From NCBI RefSeq assembly GCF_022230955.1, contig NZ_JAKKFI010000058.1, positions 1-64,000 on the forward strand: 64,000 nt of DNA, read 5' to 3'. Position numbers and translations under genes: made by a program. This DNA comes from Micromonospora cabrerizensis. GTDB lineage: Bacteria > Actinomycetota > Actinomycetes > Mycobacteriales > Micromonosporaceae. This document shows, piece after piece, positions 1 through 8,239 of this stretch (the stretch's first letter is position 1; each line of letters opens with the position of its first letter). The notes under the pieces were generated by a model that worked only from the letters and a program-made list of their open reading frames with translations, was not told the origin of the DNA and made no database searches.

Positions 1-1221
1 TGCCGCAGCCACCGCATTCGTCCCGGCGTTGGCGGCCGAGACTGCTGCCCCGCTGGCAGCCAGCGCCGCGTCGCCCGCCGCCTTCGAGGCGTCGGCCGCC
101 TTGCGCGCGTCCGTCGCGACCTTGCGCGCCGTTGCGGCGGCCTGGCGGGCCGCCTCGGCCTTGTTCGCATCGGTTGCCGCCGCAGCGGCAGCGCCGAAGG
201 CCTTGGATGCCGCCTGACCGGCGAGGGTAGCTGCCGAGGCGGCCCGGGCTGCGGCGTTCGAGGCGAGTCGGGCGGCGTTGTTCGCTGCCTTCGCCGCACT
301 GACCGCCGTCCGCGCCGCGTCCGCCGCGCGTGCCGCCGCGTCGGCTGCCCGGGCCGCAGCCCGTGAGGCTCGCTCGGCGGAATTCTGTGCGGCCTGGGTC
401 TCGGCCTTCGCGCGCTCAGCGGCCTCCTTGGCCAGCCGGGACGCTTCCACCGCCTGGGCCGAGGCGATCTTGGCAGCCGCGGTCTCCTCGGCCGCGAGCT
501 CACCCGCCTCCTTGGCGCGGCTCACCAACAGAGACAGCGAGCTGACCTCCTGGTCGCGGGCCCGCGCCACGTTCTGCCCGGAGATGAGGAACTCGCGCAG
601 GTCCTGACCCGTACCGCCGTTGAGGGCCTGCTGGGCGGCCTCCCGCACGTACGGGCCACCAGCGGACATGATCTGGGCGACTCGAATGCGGTCGTCGAGG
701 GTCCGGGCCTGGTCCAGCCCGAGGTAGAAGAACGTGAGGATGTCCTGGTCGCTGCCGTTCAGTGCGGCCTGGCCGGCGGCCTTGACCTGCGGCCCGCTGG
801 CGGTGATGACCTGACCCACCTTGATCCGCAGGTCGATGTTCAATGGTTCCTTGTAGCCACTGTCGAGGAAGGCTCGGACGTTGTCGGGGGAACCGGCCAG
901 GGCAGTCTCGGCGGCGGCGCGAAGGGTGCTGCCGCCGGCCGCCTGATATTGCGCCACCTGGACCCGGTCGTCGTGTGCGCGAGCGGCTGCCAGCCCGGTG
1001 TCCAGGAAGGCCCGCAGGTCGGCGTCCGAGCCGGTCAACGCCAGCTCGGCGGCACGTGCGACCTCCGGGCCGCCGGTCAGCAGAAGGTCGACGCAGCGTT
1101 GCCGGTCGGCCGGAGTCGGTGGGTCGGCGTGCGCTGGTGCGGCGAACATTCCGCCCGCCACGGTCAGCACGACGGCAGCCGTCAGGGCTCGCCGCACCAC
1201 CCGTCTCAAGGAATTCCTCAA
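1..1221 (-). CDS. ALF-repeat secreted protein with alanine-rich coiled coil (3' end beyond window)
   Basis: Read from a TTG at 1221 with a GGGGGAAG ribosome site 5 nt upstream; a GTG at 1200 is the alternative start. The N-terminus is a signal peptide (basic start, hydrophobic core, APAHA-D cleavage-like site near residue 34). Then come several repeats of about 40 residues built on A-[LF]-x-G-[ST]-x-x-D-[LIV]-x-x-F-L, which is the actinobacterial ALF repeat. From about residue 215 the chain becomes almost pure Ala/Lys/Glu heptads, such as AAKAANNAARLASNAAARA, which should form a long coiled coil. The frame stays open to base 1, so at least 407 codons are present and the C-terminus is missing. 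Full-length family members often carry a C-terminal enzymatic or toxin-like domain, which cannot be judged here. Secretion is inferred from the signal peptide; function is unknown. Confidence 0.8.
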   Translation of the reverse strand, partial: MRNSLRRVVRRALTAAVVLTVAGGMFAAPAHADPPTPADRQRCVDLLLTGGPEVARAAELALTGSDADLRAFLDTGLAAARAHDDRVQVAQYQAAGGSTLRAAAETALAGSPDNVRAFLDSGYKEPLNIDLRIKVGQVITASGPQVKAAGQAALNGSDQDILTFFYLGLDQARTLDDRIRVAQIMSAGGPYVREAAQQALNGGTGQDLREFLISGQNVARARDQEVSSLSLLVSRAKEAGELAAEETAAAKIASAQAVEASRLAKEAAERAKAETQAAQNSAERASRAAARAADAAARAADAARTAVSAAKAANNAARLASNAAARAASAATLAGQAASKAFGAAAAAATDANKAEAARQAAATARKVATDARKAADASKAAGDAALAASGAAVSAANAGTNAVAAA

Positions 1222-1470
1222 TGCACTTCCCCCGTTCACGAATGCCCATGCGTCTATTTGCACATGGCTACCCGAGGCTAGGTGAGGGCGGTGCGGTCTG
1301 CGGACCCGTGACGGCATATACAACCTTCCGGACTTACGACCCGGATCGCCGCCACCGACGAGCGGTTCCACGCTGGCACGACGCCGTACGCCGTGTGGGG
1401 GAAACGCCGCGCCGCCCCGGCGAGGACATCGGCACTCGTGGGACGGCGCGGAATGGTGGTCCTGGTGGCG

Positions 1471-2217
1471 CTACTGGACATCGCCGCCGTTCGCGGCCTT
1501 GACCGCCGCGGCGAGGGCGGTGGCGAGATCGGCCTCGACCGACGGCTTCGTCAGGCCGAGGCTGGTGAGCACACCGGTGCCGTCCTCCTGCTCCAACAGG
1601 GCGAGCAGGATGTGCTCGGTGCCGATGTAGTTGTGCCCGAGGCGCAACGCCTCCCGGAACGTCAACTCCAACGCCTTCTTGCCGCGCGCGTCGTACGGGA
1701 TGAGGTCCGGGACCTGGTCGACCCGCGGCGGCAGGGCGGCGCCGACCGTCTCCCGCACCGCCTCGGGCGTCGCGCCCCGACCGGCCATCACCCTGGCGGC
1801 CAGCCCCTCCGGCTCCGCCAGCAGACCCAGCACCAGGTGCTCAGGCCCGATCTCGGCGTTTCCGCCGGCCCGGGCCTCCTCCTGCGAGGCGATCACCACG
1901 TTGCGGGCCCGTGGGGTGAACCGGCCGAAGCCGTCGTTCGGGTCGAGCGGTGACCCGTCGGTCGGCTTCGACACGAAGCGCTTCTGGGCCGCCTGCTTAC
2001 TGACGCCCATGCTGCGGCCGATGTCGGTCCAGGAGGCGCCCGAGCGTCGCGCCTGGTCGACGAAGTGGCCGATCAGGTGATCGGCGATTTCGCCGAGGTG
2101 GTCGGCGGCGATGACCGCGTCGGTGAGCTGGTCGAGGGCGTCGGTGTGCGCCTTCTTGATCGCCTGGATCAGGTCGTCGAGCTTGACCGGGTTGCTGATC
2201 TGGGTAGGTTCCGTCAT
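1471..2217 (-). CDS. Clp N-terminal domain protein with HTH (ClpN-like regulator)
   Basis: 248 residues. An N-terminal helical part ends in a helix-turn-helix-like stretch at about residues 61-82 (SGASWTDIGRSMGVSKQAAQ). A duplicated Clp-N domain follows: the first repeat contains EIGPEHLVLGLLAEPEG, the second YIGTEHILLALLEQEDG. There is no AAA+ ATPase module, so this is not a ClpC or ClpB chaperone. The Clp-N repeats probably bind peptides or degradation substrates while the HTH binds DNA. The ATG lies immediately downstream of a strong promoter with two palindromes (see 2219-2267), which suggests autoregulation by the protein's own HTH. No partner gene is adjacent. Domain identity is firm; the role in protein-quality control is inference. 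Confidence 0.88.
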   Translation of the reverse strand: MTEPTQISNPVKLDDLIQAIKKAHTDALDQLTDAVIAADHLGEIADHLIGHFVDQARRSGASWTDIGRSMGVSKQAAQKRFVSKPTDGSPLDPNDGFGRFTPRARNVVIASQEEARAGGNAEIGPEHLVLGLLAEPEGLAARVMAGRGATPEAVRETVGAALPPRVDQVPDLIPYDARGKKALELTFREALRLGHNYIGTEHILLALLEQEDGTGVLTSLGLTKPSVEADLATALAAAVKAANGGDVQ

Positions 2218-2218
2218 A

Positions 2219-2267
2219 CGTCAACCATAGGTTGACGCAGCTTCATCGTCAACCCGGAGTTGACGAT
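2219..2267 (-). promoter_or_regulatory. Leaderless promoter with two palindromic operators
   Basis: On the minus strand a -35 TTGACG (2252-2247) and a -10 TATGGT (2229-2224) are separated by exactly 17 nt. The A of the start codon at 2217 is 7 nt beyond the -10, so the transcript should be leaderless. Two palindromes overlap these elements. CGTCAACCATAGGTTGACG (2219-2237, 8-bp arms, 3-nt spacer) encloses the -10. ATCGTCAAC-N5-GTTGACGAT (2245-2267, 9-bp arms) contains the -35. Their centres are 28 bp apart. This geometry suits repression by a dimeric DNA-binding protein, most simply the downstream Clp-N/HTH protein. Confidence 0.75.
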
Positions 2268-2516
2268 CTACCTCCCGTGGTCATGCTCCCAAGTCGGCGT
2301 ACTCCGGCAGTCGCCGGGCCACCGCCGCTGGTCGGCACCCTGCGGCAACACCACCTGCGGGCGGAACGGCCGCAGGCCGTTCGCGGCCAGCGGCCCGTGC
2401 ACCGCCGGACCGGCGGCGAAGTGCACCTCGTGACCGGCGTCCCGGGGGGCCATCGCCAGCGGGACCAGCGGATAGGTGTGACCGACGGACGCAAGACTGG
2501 CGAAGAGCACGCGCAT
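2268..2516 (-). pseudogene. Remnant of an MGT-type glycosyltransferase N-terminus
   Basis: The first ~55 residues (MRVLFASLASVGHTYPLVPL, then a GHEV-containing helix and an AANGL motif) match the N-terminal Rossmann domain of macrolide/UGT-type GT1 glycosyltransferases, which are normally about 400 residues. The frame then runs into unrelated sequence and stops at 82 residues, and no continuation is seen in other frames. The fragment sits between the Clp-N promoter and the DUF72 gene. It is best read as a decayed or truncated gene rather than a functional short protein. Confidence 0.55.
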
Positions 2517-2609
2517 GACGCCGGACGCTATCCGCCACGCGGGGCGCGTCCGGTGGCGCGTATACGGTGGCTCCGGTCAGGGCGCGGTTCACCGGCGGAA
2601 AGGGCGGCC

Positions 2610-3449
2610 ATGCGTCTGCACGTGGGGTGCGCGATGTGGAGCCACCGGTCGTGGCCGGGTCACCGGTTGCCGCCCACCGAGCGCCTGCGGCACTACGGCA
2701 GCTGGTGCGACGCCGTGGAGGGCAACACGACGTTCTACGCGACCCCGGCCCGGGACACCGTGGCGTCCTGGGCCGCGCAGACCGAGCCCGGGTTCCGGTT
2801 CGTCCTCAAGCTTCCGAAGGTCATCACGCACGAACGGCGGCTCACCGACGTCGGCGAACCGCTGCGCGCCTTCCTGGACGCGATCGAGCCGCTCGGCCCG
2901 CGCGCCCACGCTCTCTGGATCCAGTTGCCCGGCACGTTCGGTCCCGCCGACGTCGCGACCCTGACCCGCTTCCTGGCCCAGCTCCCCCGATCACACCGGT
3001 ACGCGGTGGAGGTGCGTCATCCCGCGTTCTTCACCGACGACCGCTCGACCCGGCTGCTGGAGTCGACCCTCAGCGCCGCGTCCGCCGAGTGGATCCCCTT
3101 CGACACCACCGCCTTCTTCGCGAGCCCGCCGACCAGCGACGAAGAGCGGGACGCCTGGACCAAGAAACCCCGGGTGCCGCTGCGGTCGCTGGCGCTCACG
3201 GACCGGCCGATCGTCCGCTACCTCGGCCGCGACGACACGACGCGCACGGTCGAGGGGTGGCGACGCTGGGTCGACGTCACCGTGGCCTGGCTGCGGGAGG
3301 GTCGCTCACCGACGATGTTCGTCCACACCCCGGACAACGCCGAGGCGCCCGTGCTCGCCCGCCGGTTCCACGACGAGGTACGCGCACGCGTACCCGAGCT
3401 GGACGCGCTGCCCGAGCCGATCCCGGTCGAGCCGCTGACGCTGTTCTGA
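2610..3449 (+). CDS. DUF72 (YecE-like) family protein
   Basis: 279 residues from the ATG at 2610, with a purine-rich GGCGGAAAGGGCGG just upstream; the open frame continues further upstream but that part is not family-like. The N-terminus (MRLHVGCAMWSHRSW) and the early YGSWCDAVEGNTTFYATP are the hallmark of the DUF72 TIM-barrel family, as are FRFVLKLPKVITHERRL and the central LGPRAHALWIQLPGTFGP. The length is as expected. The biochemical role of DUF72 is not established. The gene converges with the GH15 gene, whose stop is 10 bp away. Family call firm, function unknown. Confidence 0.88.
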   Translation: MRLHVGCAMWSHRSWPGHRLPPTERLRHYGSWCDAVEGNTTFYATPARDTVASWAAQTEPGFRFVLKLPKVITHERRLTDVGEPLRAFLDAIEPLGPRAHALWIQLPGTFGPADVATLTRFLAQLPRSHRYAVEVRHPAFFTDDRSTRLLESTLSAASAEWIPFDTTAFFASPPTSDEERDAWTKKPRVPLRSLALTDRPIVRYLGRDDTTRTVEGWRRWVDVTVAWLREGRSPTMFVHTPDNAEAPVLARRFHDEVRARVPELDALPEPIPVEPLTLF

Positions 3450-3458
3450 CCGGGCGGG

Positions 3459-5294
3459 TCAGCACTGCTCCCTGTCGAGCAGGTCGTCGAGGTGGGTGGC
3501 CGTGCTGATCAGCGAGAGGTGGCTGAACGCCTGCGGGAAGTTGCCGATCTGCTCACCCGTCGGGGCGATCTCCTCGGAGTAGAGGCCCAGCGGGCTGGCG
3601 TAGGTGAGCATCTTCTCGAAGGTCAACCGGGCGTCGTCGAGCCGGCCAGCCAGTGCGAGCGCCTGCACGTACCAGAAGGTGCACATGTTGAAGGTGCCCT
3701 CGGTGCCGGCGAGGCCGTCCGGGGAGGCCTTCGGGTCGTAGCGGTACACCAGGCTGTCGGACACCAGGCCGGCGTCCATCGCCCGCAGCGTCGACTCCCA
3801 CATCGGGTCGGTCGGCGAGACGAAGTTCAGTCCGGGCATCGCCAGGAGCGAGGCGTCCAGGATGTCGGACCCGTAGTGCTGCACGAATGCCCCGCACTCC
3901 CGGTCGAACCCGCGGGTCATGACCTGCTCGTAGATGGCGTCCCGTTCGGCGGCCCACCGGCCGGTGTCGCCGGGACGCCCTCGGCGGTGCGCGATGCGGA
4001 TGGCACGGTCGAGCGCGACCCAGGACAGCACCCGCCCGTAGGTGAAGTCCTGCCGGCCGGACCGGGTCTCCCAGATGCCGTCCTCGGGCTGGTTCCAGTG
4101 CTCGCAGAGCCAGTCCATCATCCCGGCCGTCTTGCGCCACCCGTCGTACGGCGCGATCAACCCGTTGCGGTCGGCAAGGTCCAGCGAGACGAGCGCCTCG
4201 CCGTAGATGTCGAGTTGCAGTTGGCCGGCCGCACCGTTTCCGATCCGCACGGGCGCCGAGCCGCGGTATCCCTCCAGGTGACCCAACACCTCCTCGGAGA
4301 GGTCCGGTGAGCCGTCGATCCGGTACATGACCTGAAGGGGCAGGCCGCCGTCCCGGGCCTCGCGGATGCGCTCGTTCAGCCAGAACAGATACCTCTGGGC
4401 CTCGTCGGTGAAGCCCAGGCGCAGCAGCGCGTGCACGGAGAAGGACGCGTCCCGGATCCAGGTGTAGCGGTAGTCCCAGTTGCGCTGCCCGCCGATCTGC
4501 TCCGGCAACCCGGCGGTCGGTGCGGCGACCAGGGCGCCGGTCGGCGCGTACGTCATCAGCTTGAGCGTCATCGCCGACCGCTCGACCACCTCCCTCCAAC
4601 GTCCCTTGTAGCGGGATCCACCCACCCACCGCCGCCAGTAGTCGCGGGTCTCGGCGAGCAGGTCGCACGCCTCCTCGGTGGTCATCGCGCGCGGCGCGTG
4701 CGGGCAGGCCGTCTCCAGGACGACCCCGCCGATGTCGCCGGCGTGCAACGTGAACGACGCGGACACGCCGTCCGTGTCGCGCCGAATTCCACTCGCGTCG
4801 AACTTCCGTTCCACGTCCTTGAAGGCGGCGAGGGTGAGGGTGAGAGTCGGGCTCCGGAAGACGTCGCCTTCGGGGTGCACCTCGAGCTCGTACGAATCTC
4901 GGCCGTAGTTGAACCGTGGGTGGCAGTCGAAGCGGAACGTCATGCTTCCCCGCACCATCCGCACCAGCCGGATCAACCGGTGCTGGTCGGTGGCGTTCTC
5001 GCCGGTGACGGGCATGAAGTCCAACAGCTCCCCCACGCCGTCGGCGCTGTGGAAGCGGGTGATCAGGATCGGGGTGCCGGGCAGGTAGAGCTGCTTGCTC
5101 GTGTAGTTGTCGCCCTCGGGCGTGAGCCGGAAGTGCCCGCCCTTGTCGTGGTCGAGCAGCGCACCGAAGACGCTCGGCGAGTCGAAGCGGGGCGCACAGA
5201 ACCAGTCGACGGTGCCGTCCTCGCTGATCAGCGCGGCGGTCTGTAGGTCACCGATCAGACCGTGCGCCTCGATCGCCGGATACGTCGCTTCCAC
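3459..5294 (-). CDS. Glycoside hydrolase family 15 protein (glucoamylase/trehalase-like)
   Basis: 611 residues from a GTG at 5294. The N-terminal beta-sandwich begins with the family signature (YPAIEAHGLIGDLQTAALIS, then DGTVDWFCAPRFDSPSVF). The (alpha/alpha)6 catalytic domain includes a WDYRYTWIRDASFSVHALL motif and an EGxFNMCTFWYVQALALAG region near the C-terminus. Length and layout match the cytosolic actinobacterial GH15 group, which includes mycobacterial trehalase as well as dextrin-acting glucoamylases. No signal peptide is seen, so the substrate is probably an intracellular alpha-glucoside such as trehalose or maltodextrin; the choice between them cannot be made here. No sugar-metabolism neighbours help. 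Confidence 0.9.
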   Translation of the reverse strand: MEATYPAIEAHGLIGDLQTAALISEDGTVDWFCAPRFDSPSVFGALLDHDKGGHFRLTPEGDNYTSKQLYLPGTPILITRFHSADGVGELLDFMPVTGENATDQHRLIRLVRMVRGSMTFRFDCHPRFNYGRDSYELEVHPEGDVFRSPTLTLTLAAFKDVERKFDASGIRRDTDGVSASFTLHAGDIGGVVLETACPHAPRAMTTEEACDLLAETRDYWRRWVGGSRYKGRWREVVERSAMTLKLMTYAPTGALVAAPTAGLPEQIGGQRNWDYRYTWIRDASFSVHALLRLGFTDEAQRYLFWLNERIREARDGGLPLQVMYRIDGSPDLSEEVLGHLEGYRGSAPVRIGNGAAGQLQLDIYGEALVSLDLADRNGLIAPYDGWRKTAGMMDWLCEHWNQPEDGIWETRSGRQDFTYGRVLSWVALDRAIRIAHRRGRPGDTGRWAAERDAIYEQVMTRGFDRECGAFVQHYGSDILDASLLAMPGLNFVSPTDPMWESTLRAMDAGLVSDSLVYRYDPKASPDGLAGTEGTFNMCTFWYVQALALAGRLDDARLTFEKMLTYASPLGLYSEEIAPTGEQIGNFPQAFSHLSLISTATHLDDLLDREQC

Positions 5295-5450
5295 GCTGGT
5301 CCCCCGCCGCTCGTGATGGCAACGGCGGCGACTACCCGGGGAGGCGGCGTGCTACACGCGACTTCTCCGAACCCGCTGGCCATTGCGGAAGCAAACCTTC
5401 CGCAATCGCCGATAACGTCTTCTTCGACGACATCGACGAAGGGACACCTG

Positions 5451-5876
5451 ATGAGCCTGCGAGGATTCGCCACACTCAACATCTGGGCGGACGACGTGGA
5501 GGCGGCAACCGCCTGGTACGCGGACTTCCTCGGCGTCGAGGCGTACTTCGTGCGCCCGGGGCCCGACGGACGCCCGGCCTACACCGAGTTCCGGATCGGC
5601 GACTACCAGGCCGAGCTGGGCATCATCGACCGCAGGTACGCGCCACCCGGGGCAGCGACGGGCCCCGGCGGCGTGGTCATGCACTGGTGCGTCGACGACC
5701 TCGACGCCACCGTCGAGCGACTCCTGGCGCTGGGCGCCACGGAGTACCAGCCGATCACTCCGCACGGCGACGAGGGGTTCGTCACGGCAGCGGTCGTCGA
5801 CCCGTTCGGCAACGTGCTGGGCGTCATGAAGAACCCGCACTACCTCGACGTCCTCGCGTCTCGCAAGGCGACCTGA
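5451..5876 (+). CDS. VOC family (glyoxalase/bleomycin-resistance fold) protein
   Basis: 141 residues from the ATG at 5451 behind GAAGGGAC. A frame open from 5262 exists, but conservation starts at MSLRGFATLNIWADDVEAA. The protein shows the paired beta-alpha-beta-beta-beta modules of vicinal-oxygen-chelate proteins: TAWYADFLGVEAYFV in the first half, VDDLDATVERLLALGATE and FVTAAVVDPFGNVLGVM in the second. These proteins bind metals or small hydrophobic ligands; a specific substrate cannot be inferred. The last codons and the stop lie in a 34-bp tandem duplication shared with the start region of the next gene. Confidence 0.85.
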   Translation: MSLRGFATLNIWADDVEAATAWYADFLGVEAYFVRPGPDGRPAYTEFRIGDYQAELGIIDRRYAPPGAATGPGGVVMHWCVDDLDATVERLLALGATEYQPITPHGDEGFVTAAVVDPFGNVLGVMKNPHYLDVLASRKAT

Positions 5877-5924
5877 CGTGGACGTCCTCGCGTCTCGCAA
5901 GGCGACCTGACGTGGACGTCCTCG
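5847..5924 (+). repeat. 34-bp perfect tandem duplication across a gene junction
   Basis: Two perfect 34-bp units (5847-5880 and 5881-5914) are followed by 10 bp of a third. Each unit carries the stop-start junction TGACGTG, meaning the TGA of the VOC gene, one base, and a GTG start. Because 34 is not a multiple of 3, only the second GTG (5912) is in frame with the downstream gene. The first copy now serves the VOC stop. Perfect identity suggests a recent slippage event. Confidence 0.95.
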
Positions 5925-6463
5925 ACTTTCCCGACGCGCAGGCGTGGGACGCCTGGCTGACCGCAGAGCACGAGGCGCAGGGCGAGGCGTGGCTGCGGAT
6001 CGCCAAGCGACACTCCGGGCTGACCACGATCACCATCACGGACGCGCTCGACGTAGCCCTCTGCCACGGCTGGATCGACGGTCAACGCCGGTCACTCGAC
6101 GACGTGTCGTTCCTCCAGCGATACTCGCGCCGCCGGCCGCGAAGCACGTGGTCGCAGGTCAACGTGGCCAAGGTCGAGGCCCTGGCCACGGCCGGCCGGA
6201 TGCGGCCGGCCGGGCTCCGGGAGGTCGCGGCCGCCAGGGCCGACGGGCGTTGGGAGGCGGCGTACGAGGCGCAGCGCACCGCCACCGTCCCGGCCGACCT
6301 CGTGGAGGCGCTGGCCGGCGACGCTCGCGCACGCGCCGCGTTCGACCAGCTCGGCAGATCCGCCCGGTACGCGGTCATCCTGCCCCTGCTCAGGGCCCGC
6401 ACCCCGGAGACCCGCGCGAAGGCGATGACCCGGCAGGTCGCGCGGCTGGCGGCTCAGCGGTAG
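5912..6463 (+). CDS. YdeI/OmpD-associated family protein
   Basis: 183 residues from the GTG at 5912. Recognisable family blocks are AWDAWLTAEHEAQGEAWLRI, then ALCHGWIDGQRRSLDD, then SRRRPRSTWSQVNVAKVEAL and a C-terminal helical LVEALAGDARARAAFDQL segment. Such proteins are annotated YdeI/OmpD-associated; the E. coli relative has been linked to envelope stress and peptide resistance, but the biochemistry is unknown. The gene follows the VOC gene and is probably co-transcribed. There is no obvious ribosome site because the region was duplicated. The last base is 28 bp before the convergent FUSC gene's stop. Confidence 0.8.
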   Translation: MDVLDFPDAQAWDAWLTAEHEAQGEAWLRIAKRHSGLTTITITDALDVALCHGWIDGQRRSLDDVSFLQRYSRRRPRSTWSQVNVAKVEALATAGRMRPAGLREVAAARADGRWEAAYEAQRTATVPADLVEALAGDARARAAFDQLGRSARYAVILPLLRARTPETRAKAMTRQVARLAAQR

Positions 6464-6490
6464 GCGGTGGCCGCCGCAGTCCCGCCGACC

Positions 6491-7708
6491 TCAGTCCCAC
6501 TCGTCCCGATCCGACGTGCGCTGCACGAGCGCCATCGCCTCGTCGGTGTCCAGCCCGCTGGCGATGAGCAGGTCGTGGGCGGCCGTGCGGAACTCACCCG
6601 CGGCGATCATTCCCGAGTAGCCCAGCCGGTGGGTGTGCGGGCGGGTGGGGTCCGGCGCGGCCTTCCCCTGCGCCTCTCCGACCAGCTCGACAGCGGTCAG
6701 GATCTGCTGGCGCGCCTCCTGTGGCTCCGCCCGCTCGGGAGTGGTGGTGTGTCTCAACGTTTGCATGCTGGTGGCCAGCAGCTCGATGGCCGCCACGAAC
6801 TCCTCCGGTATCGGCTCATCGTCCCGAAGAGCCTTGGCGAGTCTCCTCGCTACGGCCCGACAGCCGTAGAGGCTGCGTTCGAGATATCGGACGGCCTGGG
6901 TGTAACGGGCCAGGGACCTGCGTTGGTGCCACCGCAGTGGCGCCAGTCGTACCACCTCCTGGGCAGCCCCGAGTCCCTCGTCCAGCGCGTTCATCCGTGA
7001 CCCGAGGAGCCGCAGGTTGGTCAGACTCTGCTCGGTGCCGCCAAGGTCACGGCCACGCAGCGCCGCGGCCAGGTTGTGCAGGGCGGCGATGGCTGGGTCG
7101 AGGACCGGTTCGGCCAGCCGCTGCACCGTGCGTTGCGGGTGGATGGGCACCAACAGCAGGCCGACCGCCAGACCGATGAGCCCGCCGACCGCGGCGTCGA
7201 CGAAGCGGGGGACGGACAGCTCACGCACGGGCGGTTCCAGGGTGGCGATCAGCACCGCGGTGCCGCCGGCCTGGGTGAGCAGGGATCCGCCGCCCTTGAG
7301 CAGCACGGCGACGATGATCGCCAGCACGACGACCACACCGGTCTGCCACGCGCCGATGCCGAACAGCGGCATGAGCGTGTCACCGACGGCGAGACCCAGG
7401 ATCACACCGACCAGCAGCTCGACGGTGCGCCGCAGGCGGGTGCCCATCGAGGCGGCCACGATGCCGACCGCTGTGGTGGGCGCGAGGACCGGGGCCGGGT
7501 TGTCCAGGAACTGGGCTCCCACGAACCAGGCGAGCGACGCCGCGACGCCGGCCTGCACGGCGAGCAGCCCGAAGAGGCGTACCCGCCAGGCGCGGGTGCG
7601 TAGCGCGTGCCGCAGCCGGCCGCGCAGGCCGGCCAGTGTCCGGTCGATCCGGGACGCCCCGCTCGACACCGGGTCGGGGTGGTCTGCCGGCTCCTGCTTC
7701 GCGGGCAT
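6491..7708 (-). CDS. FUSC family inner-membrane protein
   Basis: 405 residues from an ATG. After a ~40-residue cytoplasmic lead there are six hydrophobic helices (LFGLLAVQAGVAASLAWFVG, TAVGIVAASMG, LLVGVILGLAVGDTL, VVVVLAIIVAVLL, a small-residue helix around GGTAVLIATLE, and a VGGLIGLAVGLLLVPIHPQ helix). A long soluble helical domain follows. This one-repeat layout with TLxxPxxR-type loops matches FUSC/aromatic-acid-exporter-like proteins. Transport of aromatic or weak acids is the family expectation; no substrate is evident. It stands alone, convergent with the YdeI-like gene. Confidence 0.8.
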   Translation of the reverse strand: MPAKQEPADHPDPVSSGASRIDRTLAGLRGRLRHALRTRAWRVRLFGLLAVQAGVAASLAWFVGAQFLDNPAPVLAPTTAVGIVAASMGTRLRRTVELLVGVILGLAVGDTLMPLFGIGAWQTGVVVVLAIIVAVLLKGGGSLLTQAGGTAVLIATLEPPVRELSVPRFVDAAVGGLIGLAVGLLLVPIHPQRTVQRLAEPVLDPAIAALHNLAAALRGRDLGGTEQSLTNLRLLGSRMNALDEGLGAAQEVVRLAPLRWHQRRSLARYTQAVRYLERSLYGCRAVARRLAKALRDDEPIPEEFVAAIELLATSMQTLRHTTTPERAEPQEARQQILTAVELVGEAQGKAAPDPTRPHTHRLGYSGMIAAGEFRTAAHDLLIASGLDTDEAMALVQRTSDRDEWD

Positions 7709-7769
7709 TCGCGCCGCTTACCCGCCGGAGGCACACCTATCCGGCAGGACCGGATCGCGGGGGCGTGCC

Positions 7770-8066
7770 TCAGTGGGCGGGATTCGGGGTGTGCGGCAGT
7801 TTGCCGAGTTGGCGCCAGTTGGTCTCCGCGACGTCGACGCCGTAGTGCTTGGCGGCGGCGAGGATGTTCTGGAAGGCCTGGTCCCGGTCCTCGTCGGTGA
7901 CGCCCTGCACCTGGTCGAAGCGGGCGATGGCGTTACGGACGTGACCCGCGTCGGTCATGGGTTCCTTGCGCTCCCTGGGGAACGCGAAGACGGTCTCCGG
8001 CAGCTCGCGCTTGTCCTTGCTCGACAGGCCACCGTGCTTCTCGTGGGGTTTCCAGGTGGAGGTCAT
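7770..8066 (-). CDS. Small conserved protein (DUF6582-like)
   Basis: 98 residues, no signal peptide or membrane helix. The sequence has LSSKDKRELPETVFAFPRER followed by DAGHVRNAIARFDQV and DEDRDQAFQNILAAAKHYGV. It resembles short actinobacterial and phage-associated proteins grouped as DUF6582, whose parts recall helix-hairpin-helix or J-like accessory domains. The function is unknown. It lies 61 bp upstream of the FUSC gene on the same strand, but no coupling is visible. Confidence 0.65.
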   Translation of the reverse strand: MTSTWKPHEKHGGLSSKDKRELPETVFAFPRERKEPMTDAGHVRNAIARFDQVQGVTDEDRDQAFQNILAAAKHYGVDVAETNWRQLGKLPHTPNPAH

Positions 8067-8239
8067 CGCCCACCATTACCCACTCGCCGTCGGGCAGCAC
8101 CTCCGCTTTCCGGAGAGAAGCCCTCTCGTCGTACTTTAAAGAAGGTTTAAGAACCTATCGGGTACGGGCGGTGGGCACCTACGCTACGGCGGCTGTGGCC
8201 GTCCGGGTCAGCCTGTCGTCTGCTCGTGGGGAGTGACCC

